The notes: generated by a model from the letters alone, not told the origin. Positions 15,684 through 23,523 are shown, counted from the first letter of the stretch. The stretch is 32,725 nt of DNA from Candidatus Contendibacter sp. (GCA_020890855.1 JAJHPN010000178.1:1-32725), one strand, 5' to 3'. Program-made: numbers and translations.

Positions 15684-17189
15684 ATGACTTCCCCGACTTC
15701 TCCCGAAGAACTGTTTGACGAAAACAAACTGATCGCCTTGCGCCGTCAGAAATTGAATGAACTGCGCCAGCGTGGCAATCCCTATCCAACCGACTTTCGC
15801 CGCAATGCCCTGGCGGCGGAATTGCAGGCTGCCGATGGCGGCAAGGACAGCGCGGCTTTGGAGGCGGAACCTCGACGAGTCGCCATTGCTGGCCGGATGC
15901 TGGCCAAGCGCATCATGGGCAGGGCCAGTTTCGCCCGGTTGCGCGACCTGTCTGGCGACATGCAGCTTTTCATTCAGAAAAACGCCCTGCCGGAGGGACG
16001 GTATGAGGAATTCAAGACCTGGGATCTAGGCGACATTCTCGGCGCTGAAGGCACGATGTTCAAAACTAAAACCGGCGAATTATCGGTGAAAGTCGATTCG
16101 CTGCGACTGCTGACCAAATCGCTGCGGCCCTTGCCGGAGAAATTTCACGGTCTGGCCGATCAGGAAACCCGCTATCGGCAACGCTATGTGGACCTGATCA
16201 TGAACGAGTCGACGCGTGCAGTATTTCAGTTGCGCTCGGCGATGATCGCCCATATCCGCGAGTTTTTTAACCGACGCGGCTTTCTGGAAGTTGAGACGCC
16301 GATGATGCAGCCGATTCCCGGCGGCGCGGCGGCCCGGCCTTTCGCCACCCATCACAATGCGCTGGATATGCCATTGTACTTGCGGATCGCCCCGGAGCTG
16401 TATTTGAAGCGGCTGGTAGTGGGCGGATTTGAAAAAGTGTACGAGATCAACCGCAATTTTCGTAATGAAGGGCTGTCCACTCGCCACAATCCCGAATTCA
16501 CCATGTTGGAGTTTTATCAGGCGTATGCCGATTACCGCGACCTGATGGATTTGACTGAGGAATTACTGCGCGGCATGGCGCAAACTCTGTTGGGCGATAC
16601 GCGGATTTCCTGCCAGGGCGAGACTTACGATTTCAGCCAGCCCTTTCGGCGCTTGACGGTCAAGGAAGCCATTTTGTACTTCAATCCGGCGATAGCTGCG
16701 GTCGATCTGGAGCATCTGGACAGCGCCCGGCGAATTGCGGAAAACCTGGGATTAAAGATTCCGGAGGGTTATGGACTGGGGCGGATGCAACTGGATATTT
16801 TTGATCTGACGGTCGAGCATCAATTGCGCGATCCGACCTTTATTACCGCTTATCCGACCGAAGTATCGCCATTGGCCCGCTGCAATGATCAAGATCCCAG
16901 CATTACCGATCGCTTTGAATTATTTGTAGGCGGGCGGGAAATCGCTAATGGTTTTTCCGAGCTGAACGATCCCGAAGACCAGGCTGAACGGTTTCGCAAC
17001 CAGGCTAAAGCCAAAGCTGCTGGCGATCATGAGGCGATGCACTACGATGCTGATTATATCCGGGCGCTGGAGTACGGCTTACCGCCAACCGCAGGAGAGG
17101 GAATTGGCATTGACCGGTTGGCGATGCTGTTTGCCGACGCGCCGTCCATCCGTGATGTGCTGTTATTTCCGCACTTGCGGCCAGAGTGA
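15684..17189 (+). CDS. lysS: Lysyl-tRNA synthetase (class II)
   Basis: Charges tRNA-Lys. The 501-residue product has the N-terminal OB-fold anticodon-binding domain ([20 protein letters not shown]) and the class II core. Motif 1 is around [21 protein letters not shown], motif 2 is [20 protein letters not shown] with the class II lysine enzyme's [19 protein letters not shown] before it, and motif 3 is [13 protein letters not shown] near the C-terminus. Its length matches bacterial LysS (about 505). ATG 15684 has only a weak purine stretch upstream. The usual prfB neighbour is absent on its 5' side. The DNA after the stop holds a decayed gene remnant. Confidence 0.97.
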   Translation: MTSPTSPEELFDENKLIALRRQKLNELRQRGNPYPTDFRRNALAAELQAADGGKDSAALEAEPRRVAIAGRMLAKRIMGRASFARLRDLSGDMQLFIQKNALPEGRYEEFKTWDLGDILGAEGTMFKTKTGELSVKVDSLRLLTKSLRPLPEKFHGLADQETRYRQRYVDLIMNESTRAVFQLRSAMIAHIREFFNRRGFLEVETPMMQPIPGGAAARPFATHHNALDMPLYLRIAPELYLKRLVVGGFEKVYEINRNFRNEGLSTRHNPEFTMLEFYQAYADYRDLMDLTEELLRGMAQTLLGDTRISCQGETYDFSQPFRRLTVKEAILYFNPAIAAVDLEHLDSARRIAENLGLKIPEGYGLGRMQLDIFDLTVEHQLRDPTFITAYPTEVSPLARCNDQDPSITDRFELFVGGREIANGFSELNDPEDQAERFRNQAKAKAAGDHEAMHYDADYIRALEYGLPPTAGEGIGIDRLAMLFADAPSIRDVLLFPHLRPE

Positions 17190-17346
17190 CGCCGCCGGTT
17201 TCCGTCTGACGGTTCGTTACTGATCCAGTGCGCTATCGGTTATTGAAACTCCGCCCAGCCGTTAGAGACTGTCGCAAAACTCGCCATTGATCGGGAAGAA
17301 AAATTTAGCGCTGAACCCACTTCTAGCCAGTTTTGACCCAACTCCA

Positions 17347-17640
17347 TCATCAAACAAATCAATGAGTTAATTTTTAGACGGCTTCTTGACGATGTGACGA
17401 GGCGTGATGTGCGCGCTTCGGCGGATAGCTTGGCGGACTTTGCCCAGGCGTGGAAAACTGGGCAGGCCAGTTCGCCACGCATTAGTTTTGCCACCCCGGA
17501 ATTACTGTGGAAGGTGTTGACCGCGAAACGCTGACAACGCCTCAAGGCGCTGACAGGTGCGAGGCTGGCGACGATTCGGGCAGCGGCGCGGCAGGCGGGG
17601 CGCGATGTGAAGACGGTCCATTCCAGCAAGGCCCGTTGCG
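17347..17640 (+). pseudogene. Decayed antitoxin-like DNA-binding protein (HVO_A0114-like)
   Basis: One reading frame here gives a recognisable helix-turn-helix antitoxin-type sequence. It runs SADSLADFAQAWKTGQ, ISFATPELLWKVLTAKR, a TGA stop at 17532-17534, then RLKALTGARLATIRAAA and RQAGRDVKTVH. Intact relatives read ...LTAKRW...LTGAG...ARRVGRDVKAVHGDV, so the stop replaces the expected Trp (TGG to TGA) in the same frame. After KTVH the similarity ends abruptly and the C-terminal half is missing. There is no plausible start codon or ribosome binding site. The 150 bases after the lysS stop contain only disrupted frames, perhaps the lost toxin partner, which I cannot identify. Boundaries are approximate. 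Confidence 0.6.
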
Positions 17641-17758
17641 TCCAGCGGAGGATTTGCATCATTGCGGCATCCCCATGTCCCCGCAGTCTGGTAAAATTAT
17701 CATTGAACCATCTAAACCTCAGTCGAAACCCATCAAAATTCATCCAAAGGACGATCTT

Positions 17759-18154
17759 ATGAACGCGCATAAACTGCTGGCATCCGCCCTGATTTTAGGA
17801 CTGGGCGCACTGGCGGGCTGCTCCGCAGAAAAGCCGGATAAGCCAGTCAGCTTTCAGAAAGACGTGTATCCGATTCTCAAGACGAGCTGCGCCGAGTGCC
17901 ACACCCCACCCAACGGCGAGGGCTATCAGAAAAGTGGTCTGGCGGTGGACACCTATGAAGGACTGATGAAAGGCACCAAAATGGGGCCGGTCATCATCCC
18001 TGGTCAGCCTCTTAACAGCACCCTCAATCGGTTGATCGAAGGCCGCCCCGGCGTGAATCCCTCAATCCAGATGCCGCATGGCAAAGTCAAGCTGCCGGAA
18101 GAAAAACTGGCGCTGATCCGCAAGTGGGTCGATCAGGGCGCCAAGAACAACTAA
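17759..18154 (+). CDS. Lipoprotein monohaem cytochrome c
   Basis: A 131-residue exported protein. The signal peptide ends in lipobox LAGC (C21), so it should be a lipid-anchored periplasmic protein. A single haem site, CAECH (residues 44-48), sits in the context SFQKDVYPILKTSCAECHTPP, which resembles the planctomycete-type cytochrome c domain (PSCyt1). M105 in IQMPHG is a likely axial ligand. The C-terminal ALIRKWVDQGAK is the usual closing helix of this domain. ATG 17759 has AAAGGA (17746-17751) 7 bases upstream. It stands alone between the decayed antitoxin gene and relA. No oxidase or dehydrogenase partner is adjacent, so its electron partners are unknown. Confidence 0.88.
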   Translation: MNAHKLLASALILGLGALAGCSAEKPDKPVSFQKDVYPILKTSCAECHTPPNGEGYQKSGLAVDTYEGLMKGTKMGPVIIPGQPLNSTLNRLIEGRPGVNPSIQMPHGKVKLPEEKLALIRKWVDQGAKNN

Positions 18155-18180
18155 ACCCTGCCGCTCCCGCCGCTGCGCCA

Positions 18181-18204
18181 CCCTTCTCCTTGATGGGAGA
18201 AGGG
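18181..18204 (+). terminator. Hairpin after the cytochrome c gene
   Basis: CCCTTCTCC (18181-18189) pairs perfectly with GGAGAAGGG (18196-18204) around a 6-base loop, followed by only ATTT. It may be a weak terminator or a dispersed palindrome. Confidence 0.45.
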
Positions 18205-18294
18205 ATTTCCGCCTCAAATCCCCCGTCGTTCGCCCCGCTGCCTTTCTGATTGCGGGCGCAAAGTTATTTCCGAACCTTCATCCTGGGAATGCAC

Positions 18295-20439
18295 ATGGTC
18301 AGCTCCCGACAAACCGCGCTGGCCGGCGCGGATTTCGATACTTGGCTCAAAACCCGACCGGTTCCCTGGTCGCCGGCGCAAATCGAGATCGTGCGTTGCG
18401 CCTATGCCTGTAGCGGCGAGCCGGAATTGGCGGTCGCCGATCTGCTGGCTGACCTGGGTATGGATCATGAGGTGGTCGCCGCCGCACTGCTCCATGAACC
18501 CGCCGCGACCGGCCAGATCAAGCCGGCGATGTTGCAAAACGACTTTGGGCCAGCCATCGCCCGGCTGGTCGCCGGCGTCGCCAAACTCGACACGATCAGC
18601 GATTTGCATCAGAGCAGCCAGCATGCCGGCCACCAACTCGAAAGCCTGCGCAAAATGCTGCTGGCGATGGCCCAGGACGTGCGGGTGGTGCTGATCAAGC
18701 TGGCGATGCGGTTGCACGACTTGCGCCGACTGGGCCAGCAGTCTGCTGAAGAACAACGACGCATTGCTAAAGAGACGCTGGATATCTTCTCGCCACTGGC
18801 CAACCGGCTTGGCATCGGTCGCATCAAATGGGAGATGGAAGACCTCGCATTGCGTTATCTGGACTCGGTGGTCTACAAACAAATCGCCGCCGCCCTCGAT
18901 CAGCGCCGCACCGACCGCGAATACTATATTGATCAGGTTATCGCCGAGTTGCGCAGCCATTTGCAGGAGGCCGGTCTGCACGCCGAGGTCAGTGGCCGGG
19001 TCAAGCATATCTACAGCATCTGGCGCAAGATGCAGCGCAAGAAGCTGTCCTTCGAGCAGATTTTCGACGTGCGGGCGGTGCGGGTGATGGTGGAGTCGGT
19101 GAGCGACTGCTACGCCGCGCTGGGGGTGACCCATACCCTGTGGAACCATATTCGCCGCGAATTCGACGACTACATCGCCCATCCCAAGCCCAACGGCTAT
19201 CAATCGCTGCACACCGCCGTCATCGGGCCGGAGGGGCGGGCGGTTGAAGTCCAAATCCGCACCTTCGATATGCACCAAAACGCCGAACTGGGGGTCGCCG
19301 CCCACTGGCGCTACAAGGAAGGCGGCGGACCGGGCGATGCCGCCGCCCAACAGATCGCCTGGCTGCGACAGATGCTGGAATATCGCGAGGATGACAGCGA
19401 CGATGGCGATCTGCTGGAGCGGTTCAAGGCCGAGGCGTTCCAGGATCGGGTGTACGCGATCACCCCCAAGGGCGCGATTGTCGAATTGCCCCAAGGCGCG
19501 ACCCCGCTCGATTTCGCCTACCACGTCCACACCGAAGTCGGCCACCGCTGCCGGGGCGCCAAGGTCAACGGCCGGATCGTGCCGCTGACCTACGAGCTCA
19601 AGAACGGCGAGCAGGTGGACGTGCTGACCGCCAAAAGCGGCGGCCCCAGCCGCGACTGGCTCAGTCCGCATCTGGGCTATGTCAAAAGCAACCGGGCGCG
19701 GGCCAAAATCCGCCAATGGTTCATCCAGCAGGATCAGGACAAGAACATCGCCGCCGGTCGCGCCGCTCTCGAACGGGAATTTCAGCGACTGGGAGTGCGC
19801 CAGATCAAGCTGGAAAAAGTGGCGGAAAAGCTCAACTTCGCCAAACCGGATGAACTGTTCGCCACGCTCGGTCACGGCGCCTTGACCACCGCGCAAGTGA
19901 TCGCCCGGATTCCTGAACTACTCTCGACCGCGCCGGCCCATGGCGACACTTTGCCAGTGGTTCGCAAGGCCAAGCCGGTTGAAACGGGCAAGAGCGGCGA
20001 TGTGCAGATTCGCGGGGTCGGGCGGCTGATGACCCAGATGGCCCATTGCTGCCAGCCGGCGCCGTTTGAACCGATTGCCGGCTACATCACCCAGGGGCGG
20101 GGCGTAACCATTCATCGTCAGGATTGCGCCAATCTGCTGGGGCTGGCCAACCAGCATCACGAACGGGTGATCGAAGTCAGTTGGGGCGATACTCCAGCCA
20201 CCTATCCAGTCGACATCATGATCATCGCCTACGACCGTTCGGGATTGCTACGCGACATCACGTCAGTGCTGGCCAACGATCAGGTCAATGTGCTCGGGGC
20301 GAATACCCTGACCGACCGGGATACGTCCATCGCCCGGATGGGCTTAACCTTGGAAATTACCGATGTGGTGCAACTGAGCCGGGTGCTGGACAAGATCAGC
20401 CAGTTGCATAACGTGGTGGAGGCGTATCGAAAAGTGTGA
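18295..20439 (+). CDS. relA: GTP pyrophosphokinase (ppGpp synthetase I)
   Basis: Makes (p)ppGpp on ribosomes stalled by uncharged tRNA. The 714-residue product has the long RelA/SpoT layout: an N-terminal pseudo-hydrolase, a synthetase domain (FEQIFDVRAVRVMVES, HPKPNGYQSLHTAVIGPEG, EVQIRT with AELGVAAHW), a TGS domain (VYAITPKGAIVELPQGATPLDFAYHVH), the zinc-finger region MAHCCQPAP and a C-terminal ACT domain (DRSGLLRDITSVLAND). The metal motif of the hydrolase is lost: LLHEPAATG stands where active SpoT has LLHDxxEDT. The synthetase has the RelA-type FDVRAVR. Both features make it RelA, not SpoT. Start 18295 has GGGA 6 bases upstream; ATG 18289 would overlap that site. Confidence 0.95.
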   Translation: MVSSRQTALAGADFDTWLKTRPVPWSPAQIEIVRCAYACSGEPELAVADLLADLGMDHEVVAAALLHEPAATGQIKPAMLQNDFGPAIARLVAGVAKLDTISDLHQSSQHAGHQLESLRKMLLAMAQDVRVVLIKLAMRLHDLRRLGQQSAEEQRRIAKETLDIFSPLANRLGIGRIKWEMEDLALRYLDSVVYKQIAAALDQRRTDREYYIDQVIAELRSHLQEAGLHAEVSGRVKHIYSIWRKMQRKKLSFEQIFDVRAVRVMVESVSDCYAALGVTHTLWNHIRREFDDYIAHPKPNGYQSLHTAVIGPEGRAVEVQIRTFDMHQNAELGVAAHWRYKEGGGPGDAAAQQIAWLRQMLEYREDDSDDGDLLERFKAEAFQDRVYAITPKGAIVELPQGATPLDFAYHVHTEVGHRCRGAKVNGRIVPLTYELKNGEQVDVLTAKSGGPSRDWLSPHLGYVKSNRARAKIRQWFIQQDQDKNIAAGRAALEREFQRLGVRQIKLEKVAEKLNFAKPDELFATLGHGALTTAQVIARIPELLSTAPAHGDTLPVVRKAKPVETGKSGDVQIRGVGRLMTQMAHCCQPAPFEPIAGYITQGRGVTIHRQDCANLLGLANQHHERVIEVSWGDTPATYPVDIMIIAYDRSGLLRDITSVLANDQVNVLGANTLTDRDTSIARMGLTLEITDVVQLSRVLDKISQLHNVVEAYRKV

Positions 20440-20447
20440 ACCGGCAG

Positions 20448-21044
20448 TTATCGCGTTGAGCGCCACCACAGCCGATAGCCGAGCAGGATCGCCAGCGTTC
20501 CCCCGTACAGCAACGGCTCGGTTAAATCGGCCTTGACCAGCCACGCATAGTGCAACACCCCTAACACCGCGATCAGATAAACCAGCCGGTGCAAGCGCTG
20601 CCAGTTGCGCCCCAACCGCTTCATCATTCCCTGAGTCGAGGTGATCGCCAGCGGAATCAATAGCAGGAAAGCCGCAAAGCCAACGGTGAGATAAGGCCGT
20701 TTGATCACATCCGCAACAATGGCCGATCCGTCGAAAAACTGGTCGAAAATCAGATAGACGGCAAAATGCAAACTGACATAGAAGAACGCGAACAGCCCCA
20801 GCATCCGCCGGAATTGCTGCAACCGGTTCCAGCCGGTCAAGCGCCGCGTCGGCGTCACCATCAAAGTCAGCAGCAAAAATCGCAGACTCCAGTCGCCGGT
20901 GCGATGACTGAGCGTTTCCACCGGATTAGCGCCCAGCTCTCCCTGCCACGCCAACCAGCCGATCCAGAACAGCGGCAGCAAACTCGCCAGAAAAACCAGT
21001 GGCTTGGCGACAAGGAAAAACCGGCGGGTTGCTTGTGGAGTCAT
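20448..21044 (-). CDS. msrQ: Haem-binding membrane subunit of the periplasmic methionine sulfoxide reductase
   Basis: MsrQ (YedZ) is the inner-membrane b-type haem protein that passes electrons from the respiratory chain or flavin reductase to MsrP, which repairs oxidised methionine in the periplasm. The 198-residue product has about six hydrophobic helices. Landmarks are GDWSLRFLLLTLMVTPTRRL, FAFFYVSLHFAVYLIFDQ (haem His), RPYLTVGF and LHRLVYLIAVLGVLHYAW with further His ligands. Normally msrP lies directly upstream; here the upstream DNA instead holds two small-RNA-like units, and no msrP is in the window. ATG 21044 is used; a GTG at 21065 would touch the upstream terminator. The leader is only about 22 bases from that terminator, so msrQ may rely on read-through. 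Confidence 0.9.
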   Translation of the reverse strand: MTPQATRRFFLVAKPLVFLASLLPLFWIGWLAWQGELGANPVETLSHRTGDWSLRFLLLTLMVTPTRRLTGWNRLQQFRRMLGLFAFFYVSLHFAVYLIFDQFFDGSAIVADVIKRPYLTVGFAAFLLLIPLAITSTQGMMKRLGRNWQRLHRLVYLIAVLGVLHYAWLVKADLTEPLLYGGTLAILLGYRLWWRSTR

Positions 21045-21065
21045 GGCAGGGTATTCGCTGGACAC

Positions 21066-21092
21066 AAAAAAGCCGGAACTTGCGTTCCGGCT
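21066..21092 (-). terminator. Rho-independent terminator of sRNA copy 2
   Basis: On the minus strand AGCCGGAAC pairs with GTTCCGGCT (9 bp, 4-base loop; 21084-21092 with 21071-21079) and is followed by a run of six T (21066-21071, sharing one base with the stem). Confidence 0.85.
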
Positions 21093-21143
21093 AAAGAACC
21101 ACCAAAGGAAGGTGTAGAGAAGAACAACATCTGAACGATGTCG
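21066..21143 (-). ncRNA. Putative small RNA, copy 2 of a tandem pair
   Basis: A complete minus-strand transcription unit of about 78 nt. It has a promoter at 21150-21179, a predicted start near 21143 and a Rho-independent terminator at 21066-21092. It shares 17 identical bases with copy 1 (21093-21109 here), giving RNA sense TCCTTTGGTGGTTCTTT, and also GATGTTGTT (21123-21131). The gap between the two blocks is 13 nt here and 9 nt in copy 1, a difference not divisible by three, and no reading frame with a start is shared. This argues for RNA rather than peptide function. I know of no named family with this sequence. Confidence 0.65.
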
Positions 21144-21149
21144 GCGAGC

Positions 21150-21179
21150 AGTTTAGTCGGTTTTGCTGCAATGCGTCAA
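21150..21179 (-). promoter_or_regulatory. Promoter of sRNA copy 2
   Basis: Minus-strand TTGACG (21174-21179), an 18-base spacer and TAAACT (21150-21155). CTGC-AAT-GCG (plus-strand 21166-21175), a one-end-imperfect version of the CTGC-N3-GCAG dyad at copy 1, lies in the spacer next to the -35 box. Confidence 0.65.
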
Positions 21180-21218
21180 GATTTTTCAGAAGCGCAACAA
21201 AAGTTTTTTGCAGGGCAT

Positions 21219-21248
21219 AAAAAAACCGGAGCAACTTGCTTGCTCCGG
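21219..21248 (-). terminator. Rho-independent terminator of sRNA copy 1
   Basis: On the minus strand CCGGAGCAA pairs perfectly with TTGCTCCGG (9 bp; 21240-21248 with 21226-21234) around a 5-base loop, followed by seven T (21219-21225). Confidence 0.88.
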
Positions 21249-21298
21249 CCAAAGAACCACCAAAGGAGGATTGAAAAACAACATCCAGATAAATGCTG
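21219..21298 (-). ncRNA. Putative small RNA, copy 1 of a tandem pair
   Basis: A minus-strand unit of about 80 nt with its own promoter (21305-21333), a predicted start near 21298 and a terminator at 21219-21248. Its core (21251-21267) is identical over 17 bases to copy 2. Just before that core the RNA reads CCTCC, so CCTCCTTT is complementary to a strong Shine-Dalgarno AAAGGAGG and could pair with ribosome binding sites of target mRNAs. The unit lies in the 332 bases between the oxidoreductase stop (21377) and msrQ. Because no terminator separates it from the oxidoreductase, it could also be made as a 3'-UTR fragment. Function is unknown. Confidence 0.68.
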
Positions 21299-21333
21299 CA
21301 ATGCAGTATAAAATGGCTATTGCATTGCGTCAA
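21296..21333 (-). promoter_or_regulatory. Promoter of sRNA copy 1 with CTGC-N3-GCAG operator
   Basis: Minus-strand TTGACG (21328-21333), an exact 17-base spacer and TATACT (21305-21310): the strongest sigma70 match in the window. The perfect dyad CTGC-AAT-GCAG (21296-21306) overlaps the -10 box and start point, and TTGC-ATT-GC (21320-21328) adjoins the -35 box. The dyad matches the spacing of the palindromes at the phasin promoter. Confidence 0.75.
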
Positions 21334-21376
21334 TACTTTTACCGAAAACCATTCATTTCATCGTTTATCAATCAGT

Positions 21377-22396
21377 TCAAACATTTCGCAACACGATTTT
21401 TCCCATTTGTTCCGCCGCCAGCAGCCGGCGATGCGCAGCGACCGCCTGCTCCAAAGGCCAGGTTTGATCGATGATCGGCTCGATGCGGTGGTCGGCGACA
21501 AAGCGCAACATCGCCGCAAATTCATCCGGCGATCCCATCGTCGATCCGATAATCCGCGCCTGGCGAAAGAACAGCCGCACCATGTCCAATCCGGGTGAAT
21601 TACCTGCGGTTGAACCGTAAACCACCAGTCGCCCGCCCGGTTTCAGCACCGAGAAACAGCCTTTGAACGCCGGGCCGCCGGTTCCATCCACCACCACATC
21701 CACGCCGCCGGTCAACTTGGCCAACTGCTGATCCCAATCTTCCGCCCGGTAATTGACGCCGCCCGCCGCGCCCAGTCGCCGGGCCTGCTCCAGCTTGCGG
21801 TCATCGCCGCTGGTGACAAACACCCGCGCGCCCAGCGCGACTGCCCATTTCAACGCAAAAGTGGCTACGCCACCGCCGATGCCGGTCACCAGCACCGTTT
21901 CGCCCGGTCGCGCTGCGCCCTGGGTCATCAGCGCCCGCCACGACGTCAGCCCGGCCAACGGCAGCGCCGCCGCCTGTTCCCAGTTCAAATGGGCCGGCTT
22001 GGGAAACAAATGCGCGGCGGGAACGCACAGGTATTCGGCGAAGGTTCCGGGGTCAGGCATACCCAACACCCGGAAAGTCGAACTGGGAAACCGGGGATTG
22101 GAACCCCAGTCATAGGCGGGATAGATCACGACTTCCTGACCAAGCCAGTCCTGCTCGAGCAAATCGTCCGGAACCTTCGGGCCGATTTTGTCCACTACCC
22201 CGGCGCCGTCCGAGCCGGCGGTGCAGGGCAGGCGAATGCCGGGATATTGGCCGAGGGTAATCCAGACGTCGCGGCGGTTGAGGGCCGCGGCGTACAGCCG
22301 CACCCGCACTTGCCCTGGCCCTGGCTCCGGAAGAGGGATCTCTTCGACCTGCAACTGATCGGGACCGCCGAGTTGACGGAGGATGACCGCTTTCAT
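21377..22396 (-). CDS. Zinc-independent alcohol dehydrogenase/quinone oxidoreductase family
   Basis: Medium-chain reductase of 339 residues. The GroES-like N-terminal domain contains MKAVILRQLGGPDQLQVEEI, AAALNRRDVWITLGQYPGI and CTAGSDGAGVVDKIG. The Rossmann motif is VTGIGGGVATFALKWA, with DVVVDGTGG and KPGGRLVVYGSTAGN. There is no four-cysteine structural zinc loop. NAD(P)H-dependent reduction of quinones or enals is the family expectation; the substrate is unknown. Its start codon overlaps the acyltransferase stop (ATGA, 22393-22396), so the two are co-translated. It is only distantly related to the MDR protein at 10291-11232. The first sRNA promoter begins 43 bases after its stop codon, with no intrinsic terminator between. 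Confidence 0.9.
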   Translation of the reverse strand: MKAVILRQLGGPDQLQVEEIPLPEPGPGQVRVRLYAAALNRRDVWITLGQYPGIRLPCTAGSDGAGVVDKIGPKVPDDLLEQDWLGQEVVIYPAYDWGSNPRFPSSTFRVLGMPDPGTFAEYLCVPAAHLFPKPAHLNWEQAAALPLAGLTSWRALMTQGAARPGETVLVTGIGGGVATFALKWAVALGARVFVTSGDDRKLEQARRLGAAGGVNYRAEDWDQQLAKLTGGVDVVVDGTGGPAFKGCFSVLKPGGRLVVYGSTAGNSPGLDMVRLFFRQARIIGSTMGSPDEFAAMLRFVADHRIEPIIDQTWPLEQAVAAHRRLLAAEQMGKIVLRNV

Positions 22397-23523
22397 AGGG
22401 TAGTCTCCCTGGGGATGGTGATGAATGATTTTAACTGGGCGATGGCGCTTTCCCGCAAATTCATCATCGGGAATTCATAAGTAGCGTAGACCAATCCGGA
22501 AACCAGATAGGTCAAAACCAGCATGAGCGCGATGCATGGCAATGCGCCCGCTCCGGGTTGACCTGCAAAATAGCTGGAAAATATCAGAGTCTGAATCATG
22601 TTATAGATTAGGAAATTGCACAGATACATCGAATACGACCACAATGCCGTTTTCCTGAAAAACCAGCCCAAAATGGATCGTTCGGCCATTCTCAGATCCA
22701 GCATGTAGGGCACCACCAAGGTAAAACCGGCTGAGGTGAGACTGAATTGCAGTGTTTTTAGAAAGTAACTGTGGTCCTGATCTAGATTGAAGTAAGCGAA
22801 CATCGATATGGACAGCGCGATTAACCCGATGATCAGCAGCTGATTTTGCCAATTTCTGATCCGGATTTGGTCAATGAAGCAGGACAGGTAAATACCATAG
22901 ATCAGCGCGTCCAGCCTGAAAATAACGACTTTCCTGATGCCGGCATCCCAAAGCAACGATGGTTCAAGCGCGGCGCTGGTTAACCTGAGCAGGGTCGAAA
23001 ACAGCAGCAGGAGCGCGCCGCCAGCCAGATAAGCCGTTTCAGGTTTTAGTCGGGCGTTAATCAGCATCCAGATCATGATCGGAAACAGCAGGTAAAAATA
23101 TTCCTCTATGGATAAACTCCAAGCTTCAGGAAAAAAAACCGGATGCTCCCAAGCCAGATTTTGTGCGAAGATGAGATAACTGAATAAGGACTGTGGCAAA
23201 ATTCCATTCAGATAAAAATACCAAAAAATATTGAGAATCAGAAATAACAGATAACAGGGGATAGTTCTGAACCATCGCTTGATCCAGAAAAAAATCAGCC
23301 AGTGACTCGAAGGAGGAACAGCCAGATTCCTGATGATTTTTCCAATCAGGAATCCGCTCAGGACAAAAAAGAGCTCCACTCCCCAGAAACCGCAGAAGTA
23401 GCTAATCAACTTGATGGATTCGGATTGCGGAACAGCCTGGATGACAAAGAAGATGGTGTGGGAGGCCAGGACCAGCAGAATGGCGGTCGCCCGAAGGACA
23501 TCAAGGCCATAGTTACGGTTCAT
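22393..23523 (-). CDS. Acyltransferase 3 family membrane protein (OafA/YrhL-like)
   Basis: Integral membrane O-acyltransferase of 376 residues, the type that acetylates or acylates surface sugars such as O-antigen, exopolysaccharide or peptidoglycan. The family signature is seen at the N-terminus: LDVLRATAILLVLASH (R and catalytic His), followed by GFWGVELFFVLSGFLIGKII. About ten hydrophobic helices follow. ATG 23523 (MNRNYGLDVLRA) gives the usual N-terminus; the frame is open to a TTG at 23568 without a ribosome binding site. The gene is visibly more A+T rich than its neighbours, especially 23090-23350, which suggests horizontal acquisition. The downstream oxidoreductase overlaps its stop by four bases. 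The acceptor is unknown. Confidence 0.88.
   Translation of the reverse strand: MNRNYGLDVLRATAILLVLASHTIFFVIQAVPQSESIKLISYFCGFWGVELFFVLSGFLIGKIIRNLAVPPSSHWLIFFWIKRWFRTIPCYLLFLILNIFWYFYLNGILPQSLFSYLIFAQNLAWEHPVFFPEAWSLSIEEYFYLLFPIMIWMLINARLKPETAYLAGGALLLLFSTLLRLTSAALEPSLLWDAGIRKVVIFRLDALIYGIYLSCFIDQIRIRNWQNQLLIIGLIALSISMFAYFNLDQDHSYFLKTLQFSLTSAGFTLVVPYMLDLRMAERSILGWFFRKTALWSYSMYLCNFLIYNMIQTLIFSSYFAGQPGAGALPCIALMLVLTYLVSGLVYATYEFPMMNLRESAIAQLKSFITIPRETTL

Noticed and set aside
17266-17284. GAGACTGTCGCAAAACTCG resembles the end of some IS5-type inverted repeats
   Set aside because: No matching second end, transposase or target duplication was found within the window.
18214-19896. 560-codon minus-strand frame opposite relA
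   Set aside because: The relA frame has all expected domains; the antisense product resembles no family and lacks a start signal.
21163-21474. 103-codon plus-strand frame across the sRNA region
   Set aside because: It reads through both a terminator hairpin and promoter elements of the opposite strand, and the two repeat copies do not share a frame.
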